64,000 nt of DNA from Cyanophora paradoxa (GCA_004431415.1 QPMI01000445.1:1-64000); one strand, 5' to 3'. Shown: positions 17,365 to 26,699, counted from the first letter of the stretch. Notes: generated by a model not told the origin, from the letters alone. Numbers and translations: made by a program.

Positions 17365-18910
17365 AGGCACCTGTGAAATCAACTCTCATTGTGGGAGCAT
17401 TCACATACACAAGGGGATAAATGCGAATATACTTGATTCTGAGAGAAAAACCTATGTAAAAAGCATCCTTGATGCTGAGAGGAAATCCACTCAATAAAGC
17501 AACATCACCTGAGTTGTGAGCATTGTTAATGTTCTCACAGACATATATTTTGTTCTGCCCATCTGATCGAATAAAAGACCAGTTGATCCCATCAGTGGAT
17601 GTTGCCACATTGAAAGTCTTAATAAAAGCATTGGTGTCCCCTGAACCATAGGCAATCACAGAAGAGAGTTCGAAAGTATATGGGAAAGCAACTTGAAGGT
17701 ATTCAGTGGGGGTTTCCCATATCTGCTCAGGAGCATAGGCTCCAGCTTCCCAGCCAAATGCTGAAGGTCTAGCCATGAAAGGCTCTTTACCTGTCACAGA
17801 GGATGAGGCAGTGAAGGCATCATCTGCAAGCTGATACCAATTTGCATCCAAAGGAGGTGATGTAGTGAGAGTGGATGATATGTAAGCCTTTGAAGGGTTC
17901 TTTAATTCATAGTTTGCTACTAGAATGCTGCAAAGCTTATTAATCATATCATTGTTAGCTGCTATGTAAGTTTCAGTGAAAGAAAGCATATCTGGGATCT
18001 TAGATGTGTCATCAAGGGAGCTTACTATGTGATTTGGAAGAGGGACTGATAGCCTGTAATATCTCCCATAATCCTGATCATAGTTGTAGGGTAACAACTC
18101 CTCCATCTTATCAAGGGCAGAAAGCTCACTTGCAGCCATGAGCATGTTAATCAATGGGCTTCCATCTGTTGAGGCAATCCATGAGAGAATGCCCCAGCTG
18201 TTTACAGTCTCATAAGCATAACCCACATAATCAGACTCTAAATGTGGGTCCACCTCTCCACAAGAGATGCTTATTACTATAATATCATCATCATCACTGT
18301 AAATCTTCTTTGCATGGCTGTAACCACACACACTGGGATTATTGTTTCCCGAAATGGCACCATCAATGAGACAGACATATACTCCCCGATTGAAATCAAC
18401 AATGCTTACAGGAGAGAAATATGTAGGAGCAGCAGAAGTAGCCCTGGCAGCAATCTTACAAGGCATAAAGTTGTAATTGTTGTCATTTGTGATAAATATT
18501 GGTTTCATATTCTGAGTATCAAAGGATGTAATCACAATGTCTTTTAGGGAATCCTGTATGAGTGATTCACCAGTAACTGAATTGATTGCAGTCTCCAAGG
18601 GTCCGACATCATACTTTGTATTAAAAAGGGCATTTTCGATTATATTTCGAGGATTTGCGAAAATCAAGGGCAGTTGAGTTAGGTAAATATTGTGTAAATC
18701 GTTTGCTGTGAGTTTAGGTTCACCTGGTTTATCAGGATGCCTTATATTCAAACCTATTGCAATGATCCCACCAGTGGAAGTTCCACTCACAAGATCCACA
18801 AGATCGATTATTCTCCTGCCAGTTCGATTTTCGATTTCTTTGAGCAGCCTGGTTATGATAATGCCCCTTGCACCTCCCCCTGATAAAGCTAAAGCGACCT
18901 TGAGAGGCAT
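17354..18910 (-). CDS. Patatin-like phospholipase with C-terminal discoidin domain
   Basis: A 518-residue two-domain protein. The patatin domain has the oxyanion loop SGGGARG (residues 10-16), the nucleophile elbow GTSTGG (Ser45) and the second catalytic residue in LIDGAISG (Asp183). These are complete Ser-Asp dyad motifs, so lipid acyl hydrolase activity is expected. Residues about 385-518 look like an F5/8 type C (discoidin) carbohydrate or lipid-binding domain: EYLQVAFPYTFELSSVIAYG, TFNVATSTDGINWSFI, IKYIRIYPLVY and a final DFTGAF. No signal peptide or membrane segment is visible. It stands among capsid and fibre genes and shares a promoter region with the large fibre, so a virion-carried membrane-breaching enzyme is a reasonable inference. 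Confidence 0.88.
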   Translation of the reverse strand: MPLKVALALSGGGARGIIITRLLKEIENRTGRRIIDLVDLVSGTSTGGIIAIGLNIRHPDKPGEPKLTANDLHNIYLTQLPLIFANPRNIIENALFNTKYDVGPLETAINSVTGESLIQDSLKDIVITSFDTQNMKPIFITNDNNYNFMPCKIAARATSAAPTYFSPVSIVDFNRGVYVCLIDGAISGNNNPSVCGYSHAKKIYSDDDDIIVISISCGEVDPHLESDYVGYAYETVNSWGILSWIASTDGSPLINMLMAASELSALDKMEELLPYNYDQDYGRYYRLSVPLPNHIVSSLDDTSKIPDMLSFTETYIAANNDMINKLCSILVANYELKNPSKAYISSTLTTSPPLDANWYQLADDAFTASSSVTGKEPFMARPSAFGWEAGAYAPEQIWETPTEYLQVAFPYTFELSSVIAYGSGDTNAFIKTFNVATSTDGINWSFIRSDGQNKIYVCENINNAHNSGDVALLSGFPLSIKDAFYIGFSLRIKYIRIYPLVYVNAPTMRVDFTGAFIR

Positions 18911-18953
18911 CTTTTACTTATCAGGAATTTTATAAATCCATATAGTAAAAGCC
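18911..18953. promoter_or_regulatory. Divergent promoter, lipase and large fibre
   Basis: 43 bp between the two start codons. The minus side reads GATAAGTAAAAG then ATG, and the plus side CATATAGTAAAAGCC then ATG. Both match the TA-rich AAAGA-type motif of virion genes. Confidence 0.55.
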
Positions 18954-21900
18954 ATGAGCTTCAATTACCCACCAAATCTAGAAACCATTCAAGATGATAA
19001 TGCAAGCAGCACCAAGCATGTGAACTTTGATAATATTAAAGTAAAGGGTTCAGTTTCAATTGACCACAGCTCTGATAATTCATCAAAGACTCAATCAAGG
19101 GAGCATGCTTTATCTGTGAATCAAACCGATCCAGATAAAGAGGAGGTCAGTGTTGCTTTTAGTTTGGGTAATGTGAAAGCAAACCAAGTGGCAGAGATCA
19201 AAGCAACAAGAAGGAGACCTAGGAAACTAAAAACCAGTGGCACTCACCCAGATATACCTTCCAGGTTCGATAGTGGTCGATTGATTTTCAATGTTCAAGA
19301 TGAGCAGGGCAAACAGAACACAGCTTTGCGAATTTACAATGAGGGCAGCACTCCAAAAGCTGAGGTCCCCCAAGTATTGCAAGTGGGTCCCATTGCCAAT
19401 ACAAATCAGGTCTCCTACACAAATGATGTCTACCCTAAGGATATTACATATGACTTTGCAAGAAATGAGCCTTTTGGTTTCTTTACTCCAAAAGATGTCC
19501 ATCAAAAAAAGCCATCAATTACAATCAACAGTAGCCCCAGTCAACCAGTAGCAATCCATTTACATCCTGATTTAGTCGAAATGGATAGGCACCTTTTGCC
19601 TTTGTATAGCAATGTGAAAGACCTTGGAATTCGAACCAGGCAATGGCGAAATATCCATGGCAGTAATGTGTATGCAAATGGTGAGAAGCTTGTTAGTGAG
19701 AAAACCCTAAGAGAAATCATTGAGCATTATGGTCCCAATGGACCTACTGTCCCATTCCCTATTCCATTTCCCAATGGACCTCCCGATTTAACACCAAAGA
19801 AGCAGCCTGGAAGAGAATACACAGCAACTGAAGATGTAGCCTTTGGGCAGCACATTGTTAGTTGGGAGCAAGTTCGCAATAAACCTATAATTGAACCCAG
19901 AAAGCAAATAGATGAGCAGTATTTACCTCCTGAAATCGATATATTAGAGCTTGATGAATATCAATTCGTTCCAGATGAGGAAGAATATTTACCAGATGGT
20001 TTTGACCCACAAGAATATGAATACGATCAATATGATCCCAATGAGGAGGAGATACTACCAGATGGCTTAGATCCACAAGAGTTTGAGTATGAGCAGAACT
20101 ATGAACCTGATGAGGAGTATTTGCCAGATGGTCATGATCCACCAGCTGTTGACTATGAGCAACCTTATGAACCCCATGAGGAATTGTTACCAGATGGATT
20201 TCGACCTGAGATCTGGGAGTTCTTTCCTGATTATGAACAAATTAATAATAAACCTGCAAAGTATCCCCCAGAGGATCACAATCATGATTGGGATGAGATC
20301 TTAGGCAAACCTCAAAAGTATCCACCAGAGGATCACAGGCATGATTGGGGTGAAATTGATGGGATTCCAACTGAGTTCCCACCAAGCAAACATGAACACA
20401 CTTGGGATGAGATTAATGACCAACCAGAGTTTGCAAAAGTGGAGCCTTTGGCAACCCTAGGGGTTTCTCTTTACCAGACTTGTAATATCCCTGAAAGAAT
20501 CTTTTTGAATGAACACTATGTACATGTGAATGGGACACTTGCAAATTCAGCTATGAGAGGACCACTTCATATTAGGACATTACCAGGCTCTTATAATCCA
20601 CCACCTGAACCAGGAGCAACCATACCAAATATCTTTGTGTCAAGCTACATGGAGGCTGACATTCCCACAGATACATTCAGAGTCCCAACAGACCCAGCAA
20701 CCTACCAAAATTACAACTCTGCTATACAGGTTCATGTAGCAGATGTAAGCAGCTTAGATGGCTCAAGACCAATGATAGTTTTCAGTCGAGATAAGTATTC
20801 CTACATTCCCATAGTGGGAACTGCAAATGATAATTATGGAAGGGCAGAGCTTGCATGGATTAAAACAGATTATGGTGGGGTTCTGGAAGCCAATCAAAGA
20901 ATGGCTGCAAAAAACATACACAATGAGAGCATTTCGAGAGTAGTCACAGAGGATTACCTTCAAGCTCAGAACTACATAGATGAAACAGAACTAAATACAA
21001 TCATTGCAGGTATAGGTATTGGTGTTACAGGCAATTACCTCCCTCTCACAGGTGGGACTATTGATGGAACAGTAACAGCATGTAACTTCTTTGTCCATAC
21101 TGAAAGCAATCAAACCTTTCCTGTGGTTCATCCAGGAGGTGAGTATGAGATACCTGATGATCCAGCTATTATGCCCATTAAGATTGATCTCCCTTCTGAT
21201 TATGTAGGAAGGGGTGAACTAAAGACCATCTCTTTCACAGGAGATTATAATGATCTCATAAATAAACCTACTGCTGCAAATCTGCATCCTGTTGCATTTT
21301 CGGGTAGTTTCCTTGATCTAAATAATAGATCACACACCCACACAAAGGCAGAAATCACAGATTTTGCACACACTCACACCAAATCACAAATTACAGATTT
21401 TGCACACTTCCACACAAGAGCAGATATCACAAATTTCGCTCACACTCATGTTAAATCAGAGATATTAGATCTCGGAAATGTTGCATATGTGGGTCACACC
21501 CATACCAAGGCAGAGATTACAGATCTTGGAAATGTTGCATATGTTGGTCACACCCACACAAAGGCAGAGATTACAGATTTTGCACACACTCATGATTGGA
21601 ATACAGATATCTATAACAAACCTGCAATTTTCTCAGGAAACTACAATGATTTGACCAATAGACCAACTCTTGATCCTTTCACAGCCACCACAATCAGAGC
21701 CAACAACACAATGTATGTAGGATCAGGTCAGATTGTAGAACCAGCAGGACCTATGTTTGAAGAAACATGGTTCTTCCACAATTCGCAGAATTACTTTGAT
21801 AAAACCTTACTTGTTCGTGGAAATGCCTATGCAAGAAATTTCTATGCTATGAACCCCTCAAATAATGCGACCATCAGTCGATGTATTACAGAGGCAGATC

Positions 21901-22214
21901 TTTCCAGTCAACTCAATGCATATTTTAATGGGAAAATCCAAGCAGGAACGTATGTTTACACTACTCCTTATCTTTGGGCAAATCCTGACCATAGGTTTAA
22001 CCTCACTATTAATTTCAACAGCAGCTTTGCTAACCCTCCTATTGTAACAACTGGTATACAACACAATGAGACAGCCTACTACTATCGAATGTATGTTAGG
22101 CTTAAACAAGTTTACAGTAGCTATTTCACTTGTGAGCTTGACATAGTTCCATTAAGTTCTTTTGACAGACCAGGATTTCCAGTTACAATTCATTACATTG
22201 CTGTCGCAATTTAA
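18954..22214 (+). CDS. Giant fibre protein with HxH and acidic repeats and a lectin-like tip
   Basis: A 1,086-residue elongated protein. The N-terminal third is low-complexity and structural. About residues 335-425 hold four acidic repeats of the type EEYLPDGFDPQEYEYDQ. They are followed by three repeats like KYPPEDHNHDWDEI. The region around 760-880 has FTGDYNDLINKPT-like motifs and a series of HTHTKAEITDFA repeats, the HxH metal-binding beta-helix repeats of phage tail fibres. The last 95 residues (NLTINFNSSFANPPIV to IHYIAVAI) resemble an H-type lectin domain. Together this suggests a trimeric receptor-binding fibre. No adhesin signal peptide or anchor is visible. The neighbouring genes encode shorter fibres. 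Domain names are by eye. Confidence 0.8.
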   Translation: MSFNYPPNLETIQDDNASSTKHVNFDNIKVKGSVSIDHSSDNSSKTQSREHALSVNQTDPDKEEVSVAFSLGNVKANQVAEIKATRRRPRKLKTSGTHPDIPSRFDSGRLIFNVQDEQGKQNTALRIYNEGSTPKAEVPQVLQVGPIANTNQVSYTNDVYPKDITYDFARNEPFGFFTPKDVHQKKPSITINSSPSQPVAIHLHPDLVEMDRHLLPLYSNVKDLGIRTRQWRNIHGSNVYANGEKLVSEKTLREIIEHYGPNGPTVPFPIPFPNGPPDLTPKKQPGREYTATEDVAFGQHIVSWEQVRNKPIIEPRKQIDEQYLPPEIDILELDEYQFVPDEEEYLPDGFDPQEYEYDQYDPNEEEILPDGLDPQEFEYEQNYEPDEEYLPDGHDPPAVDYEQPYEPHEELLPDGFRPEIWEFFPDYEQINNKPAKYPPEDHNHDWDEILGKPQKYPPEDHRHDWGEIDGIPTEFPPSKHEHTWDEINDQPEFAKVEPLATLGVSLYQTCNIPERIFLNEHYVHVNGTLANSAMRGPLHIRTLPGSYNPPPEPGATIPNIFVSSYMEADIPTDTFRVPTDPATYQNYNSAIQVHVADVSSLDGSRPMIVFSRDKYSYIPIVGTANDNYGRAELAWIKTDYGGVLEANQRMAAKNIHNESISRVVTEDYLQAQNYIDETELNTIIAGIGIGVTGNYLPLTGGTIDGTVTACNFFVHTESNQTFPVVHPGGEYEIPDDPAIMPIKIDLPSDYVGRGELKTISFTGDYNDLINKPTAANLHPVAFSGSFLDLNNRSHTHTKAEITDFAHTHTKSQITDFAHFHTRADITNFAHTHVKSEILDLGNVAYVGHTHTKAEITDLGNVAYVGHTHTKAEITDFAHTHDWNTDIYNKPAIFSGNYNDLTNRPTLDPFTATTIRANNTMYVGSGQIVEPAGPMFEETWFFHNSQNYFDKTLLVRGNAYARNFYAMNPSNNATISRCITEADLSSQLNAYFNGKIQAGTYVYTTPYLWANPDHRFNLTINFNSSFANPPIVTTGIQHNETAYYYRMYVRLKQVYSSYFTCELDIVPLSSFDRPGFPVTIHYIAVAI

Positions 22215-22233
22215 CTATTTCGTAATTATAAAG

Positions 22234-23304
22234 ATGACCTCTCTATTAGAAATCCCAAACTATGAACTTGCAGCCAAATCACTCCACAGCACCTCTCATG
22301 AAGTAGTCGACTCTACACCCGGTTTTATTTGCACTGAAACTTCAAGTAATACCTCTTTCACAGAGAATAATATACTCAGAGTCAAAGAAATTCGATGTGA
22401 TCGAAATGGAGGCAAGATAAGAACCACAGGAATTATTATCTCGAATAAAAATCAAGTTCAAGCAGGTCAAGTAGTCCCAGATTCAGCAGTGTATGATAAT
22501 GTGGGTGGATTCACCACAGCAAAGATAGTAACTTTCGATAACACAATAAATAATTCGGCTCTTGTTGTCAAGAGTGGAGGAGCATACATTGGAGATGGGG
22601 CAAATGTTGCAGGGACTGTAACAGCGAATCAATTAAATGTGAATGGGACAAGTTCATTTACAGGATTGATGACCTTCAATGGTGGACTCTTGGGAAATGT
22701 TAGCGTTGAAACTCGAAAAGCTACAACAAGAGTTAATGCACCTGAGATGGATAATGGGACAGATGCAAATGTGAATTATAAACGAAACGGAAATACCATT
22801 TTCACTCTCGAAAAGACAATAACAGATCTGAAAGCAATCACAATCCCGGAAAATAGTGGTCTGAAACGATCCTATTGTCCAAGAATGAATATATCAAGAC
22901 AAGCTCCTGGTTTGACAGGGTCCATAATACTTACAGCTGGAACACCCTTTAACTTTATAAATGGAGCTTATCTTGTAAACAATGAAGGAAACTTTTCATC
23001 CACAAAATTTACAGCTCCTGTTTCCGGAGTATATAGGGTGTTCTTTGCATGTATGAGAGCTGGCACAACCTCTTATACTCATATTGCTACCAGCATTTAT
23101 TTAAATGGAAATCCTACAACCATCCAAACAAGGGTTTCAATGCCGTCCGCAGGGATTTCTAATACATTTGTAACTCCAATTTCATATGAAATTTTACTTT
23201 CTGTTATTGAAGGTGACTCCTTTGATATACGCAATTCTTCTGGAGCCAGTCTTCAATTTGATATCAGATACTATTTTTCTTGTTATCTTGTTACTGCTAC
23301 ATAA
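22234..23304 (+). CDS. Fibre/adaptor protein with C1q-like tip (paralogue 1)
   Basis: Start taken at ATG 22234, preceded by AATTATAAAG. The N-terminal module contains PGFICTETSSNTSFTENN, ILRVKEIRCDRNGGKIRTTG and GGAYIGDGANVAGTVTANQL, and is shared with the three following fibre genes. The last 130 residues (GAYLVNNEGNFSSTKFTAP, VSGVYRVFFACMRAG onward) follow the strand pattern of C1q/TNF-like jelly-roll domains (N..G.FTAPVSGVY.F). Such tips form trimers on phage and viral fibres and bind receptors. Closest relative in the window is the next gene. Confidence 0.75.
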   Translation: MTSLLEIPNYELAAKSLHSTSHEVVDSTPGFICTETSSNTSFTENNILRVKEIRCDRNGGKIRTTGIIISNKNQVQAGQVVPDSAVYDNVGGFTTAKIVTFDNTINNSALVVKSGGAYIGDGANVAGTVTANQLNVNGTSSFTGLMTFNGGLLGNVSVETRKATTRVNAPEMDNGTDANVNYKRNGNTIFTLEKTITDLKAITIPENSGLKRSYCPRMNISRQAPGLTGSIILTAGTPFNFINGAYLVNNEGNFSSTKFTAPVSGVYRVFFACMRAGTTSYTHIATSIYLNGNPTTIQTRVSMPSAGISNTFVTPISYEILLSVIEGDSFDIRNSSGASLQFDIRYYFSCYLVTAT

Positions 23305-23326
23305 TATTATCTGTATAATATAAAGA

Positions 23327-24348
23327 ATGTCCACACAAATAGCAGTTCCTGTTTTCTGTTATGCCGCCCCAAAAATACATCAACTGAACCATACAGTAAC
23401 AGATGCAACACCTGGGTTTATTTGCACAGAAACAACAGGGGCTGATTCGTTTTCACAAAATTCTGTGATTAGATGCAAAGAAATTCGATGTGATCGCAAT
23501 GGGGGAAAAATTAGAACCACAGGACTCATTGTATCTAACAAGAACCAAGTCCAATCAGGTCAAATTGTTTCAGATACAGCAATTTATGACAATGTGGGAG
23601 GGTTCACCACACCCAAAATAGTTACTTTTGATAATACAATTAATAATGCTGCTCTTTCAGTTAGAAGTGGAGGGGCATATATTGGAGATGGGGCAAGGAT
23701 TGATGGAACTCTAACAGCCAATCAAGTAAACATTACAGGAACAAGCACATTTACAGGTTCAGTAACAGCCAATGGAGGCATAAGTATTCCAGAAACAACA
23801 CAATCGATAATAACAGCAACTTCCAAGGTGGTCACACCTGAAATCGATACAGGAGCAAATGTGAATCTTGTTTTGAAACGCAACAGTGATATTATGGCTA
23901 CTCTGGAAGCCAATCGCTTGACAATCAACACAAATTGTTATTTAAAATATGACTATCAGCCTCGATTTTCTGTTCAACTTAATTATCCTCATGTTGCTAC
24001 CAGTGAAACTGCTCTTATCAATTGGGGAGTAGTGTTTGTGAATAATAGGGGGCATTCAATGTCAGTAATGGAAGGTTCACTGCTCCTGTTGCAGGTCATT
24101 ACAGATTTACAGCATATACCCATTCAACTTCAAGTAGTCCAATAAGTCTCTCTTTAAAAGTAAATGACCAAGACCCAGGGGGTCAAAGTATCATAACACA
24201 AAATGACTCAACTCTTACGAATAAACCGCTTTACATTAGTGTAATTCTTAACATTGCTATGGGTGAGTATATAACACTTGTAACAAATAATGGGGGTAGC
24301 TACACAAATCGAACAACATTCACAGGTGAACTTTTGAGTGTCACATAA
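23327..24348 (+). CDS. Fibre/adaptor protein with C1q-like tip (paralogue 2, frame break)
   Basis: Close paralogue of the preceding gene through the whole N-terminal module (TPGFICTETTGADSF, VIRCKEIRCDRNGGKIRTTG, GGAYIGDGARIDGTLTANQV). The first frame ends at 24145. The homologous tip continues in another frame from about 24052 to the TAA at 24346-24348 (NGRFTAPVAGHYRFTAYTH). The junction is a run of five Gs (24048-24052) where one more base would restore continuity. Either a real truncation or an assembly error. Confidence 0.7.
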
Positions 24349-24370
24349 ATTTTCTCTTTATAAAGTAGGA

Positions 24371-24637
24371 ATGTCGAATATCTACCAAGTAGTTCTCTCA
24401 GATACTGAGAAGCTGGGAATGGAATTCTGTGCAGCTTCTGTTCAGGATTGGATTGATAATGTGGTTCATAACAGGGCAAGAATTGCAATTGATGATATTG
24501 TTCAGAAAGAGATCCAGTCTTGCATTGCATCAGGAATTCAAATACCAACCTCAAAGGAAGCCATCGTTTTACAGGCATTCCAAAGGGGAACTGTAAAGAA
24601 AGGTATCGAATATAATTATGTCACAGAAGAACAATGA
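24371..24637 (+). CDS. Small tail/fibre-associated protein, 88 aa
   Basis: Start taken at ATG 24371 (MSNIYQVVLSDTEKLGMEF) after TTTATAAAGTAGGA, rather than an upstream in-frame codon. The block SVQDWIDNVVHNRARIAIDD, IVQKEIQSCI and IPTSKEAIVLQAF resembles small proteins often found next to tail-fibre genes in phages. I recall this pattern but cannot name a family. It sits between fibre paralogues 2 and 3. Mostly helical; could be a fibre chaperone or capsid-side adaptor. Confidence 0.6.
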   Translation: MSNIYQVVLSDTEKLGMEFCAASVQDWIDNVVHNRARIAIDDIVQKEIQSCIASGIQIPTSKEAIVLQAFQRGTVKKGIEYNYVTEEQ

Positions 24638-24672
24638 ACATTATTTTTCTTTCCTTCTTAGTAAAAGAAGCA

Positions 24673-25518
24673 ATGGGTGAATATAATCGAGTTCAACTGC
24701 CTATATATTCCCTTGGATCCCCTGCAATGCATTTTCGCCAGCATGAAGTAAATGATGAGGTTCGTGGTTTAGAATCCACAGAGAGACCCAATTCCAATGG
24801 CAACTCCTTTGATAAAAATTCGATTATTCGAGTTAAAGAGCTGAGAGCTGATAAGAATTCTGGTGTGGTTAAAACAACTCGACTTCTTGTCACAAATGCT
24901 AATTTTTTCCAGCCTACCAATGGAGGTCCTGATGCTTACAGTGTTGATCTGAAAGCCCTTGATTTCGATAAGAATTCTGCTGCTGTTACTGTGAGATCAG
25001 GAGGAGCATTTATTGGGGGTGGCTGTCGAATTTCAGGTCAGCTTTCATCCTCAATTTCGTATAATGATGTCCCAGATACTCTAGAGCAAAATGTAGAAGA
25101 CCCCCAACGAATTCGATTATATACTCCTGTTGCACAGCAGCCATTAATTCAATTTTACATTGGATATACTGTTACTCTTGAAAACTCGGAATTAATTGAA
25201 GGAACCAAAAGAGTACTGAGAGGTCTTGCGATTCCATCTGCAATGCTTTCCCTTTGTAGAGCCAACAACAATCAAGTAGGTCATAGATACTATTTCAATG
25301 TTCAGGGATATAATCATTTCGGTTATGGCTACTGTGTTTATAATAATAATTTCACCTTTGACTTGTTTGTTACTGATATTGGGTTATATACTATAACTCT
25401 TATCGGTTTGAGAACAGATATAGCCGCTGTATCAGCTCTTAGAGGTGTAACTCCTGATACTCTTTCAGTTACAGGGTTTTACATGGAGCCAGATGTAATT
25501 GATGACCCAACCCCATAA
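24673..25518 (+). CDS. Fibre/adaptor protein (paralogue 3)
   Basis: Start taken at Met 24673 (MGEYNRVQLPIYSLGSPAMH). The N-terminal module is shared with the other fibres: VRGLESTERPNSNGNSFDKN, IIRVKELRADKNSGVVKTTR, GGAFIGGGCRISG. The C-terminal 150 residues (PLIQFYIGYTVTLENSELIE to DTLSVTGFYMEPDV) are different from the C1q-like tips and related only to the following gene. Likely a second fibre class with its own beta-rich receptor-binding head. Confidence 0.65.
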   Translation: MGEYNRVQLPIYSLGSPAMHFRQHEVNDEVRGLESTERPNSNGNSFDKNSIIRVKELRADKNSGVVKTTRLLVTNANFFQPTNGGPDAYSVDLKALDFDKNSAAVTVRSGGAFIGGGCRISGQLSSSISYNDVPDTLEQNVEDPQRIRLYTPVAQQPLIQFYIGYTVTLENSELIEGTKRVLRGLAIPSAMLSLCRANNNQVGHRYYFNVQGYNHFGYGYCVYNNNFTFDLFVTDIGLYTITLIGLRTDIAAVSALRGVTPDTLSVTGFYMEPDVIDDPTP

Positions 25519-25541
25519 AAGATATATCCCTTTAATGTAAA

Positions 25542-26375
25542 ATGGCTGAGCAACCCCAACTTGAACGAATTATTACACCTCAACTATCATTAGCTGCCCC
25601 AGCAAACCATGTTTTACAGCATGCTACCTTTGATGATGTAGAGGGTCTCCAATCCACAGAGGTCCAACCTACAATGAACACCTTTGGTTCCACCCACAAA
25701 CTGAGATTACAGGAACTCAGATGTGATAAAAATAATGGAATAGTTAAGACAACTAAGCTACTTGTCACAAATGCAAACTTTTCTGCTCATTATGGAGACC
25801 CAGATAGCTATGGAGATCCTCTGTCTACTTATTCTTTTGAATCTAGGTCGGGAGCTATTAACTGCAAATCGGGGGGAGCATATATTGGGGATGGTCTTAG
25901 GGTTGGTGGGGCTGTTGGAGCGCCTTTATTTGTGAATGATCAACCCAATCCCATTGATCCCAACACAAGAATTCGAACCTATGTCCCCAGCATGAATGCC
26001 CCCTATATAATAAAAATATTCCCCATTGTTGTAAATGAACAAACAGCAGTAGTAGACTCTCTTGTTGAAATTGGTGACCACTACAAGGTAGTTGTGGATA
26101 TCCCACCAGATGTTTATGCTCTTTGTCAAGTAGAGGGTGGAACTCCTAATTTTGCTGTTGTGATCACCCCATATGATAATTTCGGAATTGCTTATCATGG
26201 AGTCAATTTTGGTTTGGAAGATTATCAGTTTCTGGTTAGAGCCACCAAGTTTGGTATCTACAAGTGTGTATTATATGCTGAGAGAACCGATTTTATTGCA
26301 AAGCAGAATACCTATGCTGAATACTATGGGACAAATCGATATTTCCCCATTTTTGGGCAGGATACTGCTCCATAA
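25542..26375 (+). CDS. Fibre/adaptor protein (paralogue 4)
   Basis: A 277-residue relative of the preceding gene. It has the same N-terminal module (VEGLQSTEVQPTMNTF, LRLQELRCDKNNGIVKTTKL, GGAYIGDGLRVGGAVGAP) and a beta-rich distal half with YDNFGIAYHGVNFGLEDYQF in place of YNHFGYGYCVYNNNFTFDLF. The two appear to be diverged duplicates. CCTTTAATGTAAA lies directly upstream of the start. Confidence 0.65.
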   Translation: MAEQPQLERIITPQLSLAAPANHVLQHATFDDVEGLQSTEVQPTMNTFGSTHKLRLQELRCDKNNGIVKTTKLLVTNANFSAHYGDPDSYGDPLSTYSFESRSGAINCKSGGAYIGDGLRVGGAVGAPLFVNDQPNPIDPNTRIRTYVPSMNAPYIIKIFPIVVNEQTAVVDSLVEIGDHYKVVVDIPPDVYALCQVEGGTPNFAVVITPYDNFGIAYHGVNFGLEDYQFLVRATKFGIYKCVLYAERTDFIAKQNTYAEYYGTNRYFPIFGQDTAP

Positions 26376-26397
26376 GAATATTGGTTATATATAGAGT

Positions 26398-26670
26398 ATG
26401 GATAGTAAAACAAAAAAGTTTATTGATGCTGCTATGACAGTTCATGGTAAAGATAAATTCGATTACAGTGAGACACATTACATCAAAGCTCAAGAGAAAG
26501 TATCTGTGAGATGTTTGCAGTGTAACAAGGTGATCCTTACATATCCCTTTAATCATGTGAAGGGATCAGGTTGTAGGGAATGCAACAAAAAGCATTCTCA
26601 GGCTTACAGGAAAAGGGCTACTTCATCAATCAAAGTAGAGTACAGGGATATTTGCATTAGGTTCGATTAG
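26398..26670 (+). CDS. Treble-clef/zinc-ribbon protein, 90 aa
   Basis: The pattern FIDAAMTVHGKDKFDYSETHY, VSVRCLQCNKVILTYPFNH and GSGCRECNKKH has two CxxC pairs. It matches the small H..yDYs..Y....V.v.C..C......H..G.GC..C modules usually attached to homing endonucleases and viral proteins. Here it stands alone with a short basic tail. Probable zinc-binding, DNA-contacting protein. It may be a remnant of a homing endonuclease. Confidence 0.65.
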   Translation: MDSKTKKFIDAAMTVHGKDKFDYSETHYIKAQEKVSVRCLQCNKVILTYPFNHVKGSGCRECNKKHSQAYRKRATSSIKVEYRDICIRFD

Positions 26671-26699
26671 GATTAATTAATTTTTCTAAGGTATTCTTA

